From Candidatus Riflebacteria bacterium HGW-Riflebacteria-2 (GTDB lineage: Bacteria > Muiribacteriota > Ozemobacteria > Ozemobacterales > Ozemobacteraceae), in NCBI GenBank assembly GCA_002839435.1, contig PGYA01000024.1:1-62280 (forward strand): a DNA stretch of 62,280 nt, read 5' to 3'. The translations under genes were made by a program, and so were the position numbers. Each line of letters opens with the position of its first letter. The stretch's first letter is position 1. Positions 61,201 through 62,280 of this stretch are shown piece by piece. The notes beneath the pieces are model-generated. The model did no database searches. It was not told the origin of the DNA and was given only the letters and a program-made list of their open reading frames with translations.

Positions 61201-62280
61201 ACTGAGAAGCAAGCCAGTCTTTCCAGCCTGACCTACGGCTCAACACGCCGTGTTTGGCGGTGCTGAGCGCGCCGCCTTCTTCTTCGATTCTCTTCTGGCG
61301 CAGCTGATTGAGTCGATCTGGCGAAACCGGCAAAAGCAGGACTCTGGCTGCCTGCAATTGCCCGGCTTCGCGGCTCCAGCGATAATGGATGTTTTCACAG
61401 AGAGCTGATTCGAGTTTTGTCGCCAGTTCAGCCTGGATCAGAGAAGTTTCTGACTGCGCAGCTACCAGCAGATAACCAGGTAGCGCAGGTGCTGACGGCT
61501 TTTCGGGCGCGATGAACGCACTGACAAACCTGCCGGGCAAGGCCGCCAGTATGTTTTTTACATGGGCGGCACTTAGCTTTTCGCCACTGAGGTCGCAGAC
61601 CATGGCTTCCTTGCCGATAAAGGCAAGACAGGGAAGCTTGCGCCACCAGCCGCGCATTTCGACGATATCATGCAGACGGTAACGATACAGCCCGCCAAAA
61701 GTTGTCATTATAACGCGGTAGCGGCAGCCAGTTTCGAGTTCGTGCGCCAGTCTGAGCTCGCCATTCCCCTCTTCGCCTTCCTCGAATTCAAAAAAGGCAC
61801 TGCGCGCAGCCAGAACCGGGGCTGACGCCGACCATATCGGCAAAGTAACGGCACCTTCGGTAGCGAGCAATCCCTTGGTCTGCCATGTCTGTCGGGGAAA
61901 ATACGCGCGCAGCTGCGCCGCACCACCGGCGGCTTCGGCTTCGCTCCAACTTGAGATCATAGCCAGTTTCGGCCAGAGACCGGCGGCAAATTCATCCGGC
62001 TGGCCGGCCCGCAAAGCGGCGATTGCTGTCTTTAACAATTCGGCACGCTGCGGCATGGCCCGAGAACAAAACGGGATTAGATCACCTGAGACTTGTGCGC
62101 CGATTTTTTCCGGGCAGCAGGTGCCAGCTCGAAGGTCGGCGGCCAGCTCGTCCGACCACTCATTGATATCGTTGATCAGCGAGGTAAAGAAGGTCGGGTT
62201 CCAGAGCGAAAGCAGGCGCAGGCCTTGGCAGCGAAGCAACATAAGAACTGTTATATATCGCCACACCTGCCCGGCACCGT
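61172..62280 (-). CDS. GH3-family acyl-adenylate/amide-forming enzyme (N-terminus cut by window end)
   Basis: The frame stays open through the window end, so the 5' part lies outside; GTG 62266 is not the real start. The visible 369 codons include LLSLWNPTFFTSLINDIN, TEGAVTLPIW (adenylate-forming P-loop neighbour), LAHELETGCRYRVIMTTFGGLYRYRLHDIVEM and FIGKEAMVCDLSGEKLSAAHV, typical of the GH3 C-terminal half. GH3 enzymes adenylate carboxylates and join them to amino acids. The bacterial substrate is unknown. Convergent with the secreted-protein gene. Confidence 0.85.
   Translation of the reverse strand, partial: GAGQVWRYITVLMLLRCQGLRLLSLWNPTFFTSLINDINEWSDELAADLRAGTCCPEKIGAQVSGDLIPFCSRAMPQRAELLKTAIAALRAGQPDEFAAGLWPKLAMISSWSEAEAAGGAAQLRAYFPRQTWQTKGLLATEGAVTLPIWSASAPVLAARSAFFEFEEGEEGNGELRLAHELETGCRYRVIMTTFGGLYRYRLHDIVEMRGWWRKLPCLAFIGKEAMVCDLSGEKLSAAHVKNILAALPGRFVSAFIAPEKPSAPALPGYLLVAAQSETSLIQAELATKLESALCENIHYRWSREAGQLQAARVLLLPVSPDRLNQLRQKRIEEEGGALSTAKHGVLSRRSGWKDWLASQFSGQPCRGR

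Overview
The window comes from a diderm bacterium. It has a BtuB-type TonB receptor, a complete RND pump pair (adaptor and permease) plus an MMPL-type transporter, a lipoprotein and many Sec signal peptides. A flavodiiron protein points to an anaerobic or oxygen-limited life. Coding density is high and base composition is near 50% GC with AT-rich gaps. I see no rRNA, tRNA, CRISPR array, prophage or insertion sequence. The mix of many pseudopilins, secreted beta-propellers and WG-repeat proteins recalls candidate phyla such as Riflebacteria, but that is a low-confidence guess made without database searches.

Layout. 1-3.6 kb: an NtrC-type regulator (cut by the window edge) and its histidine kinase are divergent from a lipoprotein and a small Gly-rich secreted protein. 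The gap between them holds tandem enhancer-like sites and a near-perfect sigma-54 promoter, so it reads as a self-contained envelope-sensing circuit. 3.6-5.7 kb: a BtuB-like receptor behind a cobalamin riboswitch. 5.7-13.5 kb: three paralogous secreted beta-propeller proteins, two in tandem and one convergent with them. 13.7-21.8 kb: three secreted hydrolases (an esterase, a beta-lactamase-fold protein with a CARDB-like domain, and a caspase-like/beta-lactamase fusion), all ending in the same SSGGM peptide, with a membrane PP2C phosphatase among them. 21.8-26.6 kb: a pseudopilin-tip cluster (I/J/K-like) with an EF-hand protein.

26.8-41 kb: flavodiiron protein, RND adaptor and permease, an unknown helical protein with a leaderless-type promoter, a PLP-fold/GNAT fusion lacking the PLP lysine, a WG-repeat protein, cysteine synthase, and a catalytic/non-catalytic M16 peptidase pair. 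41.1-46.3 kb: a second pseudopilin-tip cluster, ending in two secreted proteins that share an unrecognised domain of about 100 residues. 46.4-54.1 kb: small membrane proteins, a HAD phosphatase, a B12-type radical SAM enzyme, an unknown secreted protein, an MMPL-like transporter, a DUF3592-like protein and an alpha/beta hydrolase with a hexanucleotide repeat tract upstream. 54.4-62.3 kb: the nadA-nadC-nadB operon for de novo NAD synthesis with an unknown fourth gene, hflX, an unknown secreted protein, and the C-terminal part of a GH3-family enzyme cut by the window end.

The strongest candidates for undescribed biology are the SSGGM C-terminal tag on three unlike secreted hydrolases, the two pseudopilin-tip clusters with oversized K-like subunits, the PLP-lysine-less GNAT fusion, and the sigma-54 envelope circuit. 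Function calls rest on motifs read by eye. Start sites were chosen from ribosome binding sites and signal peptides.
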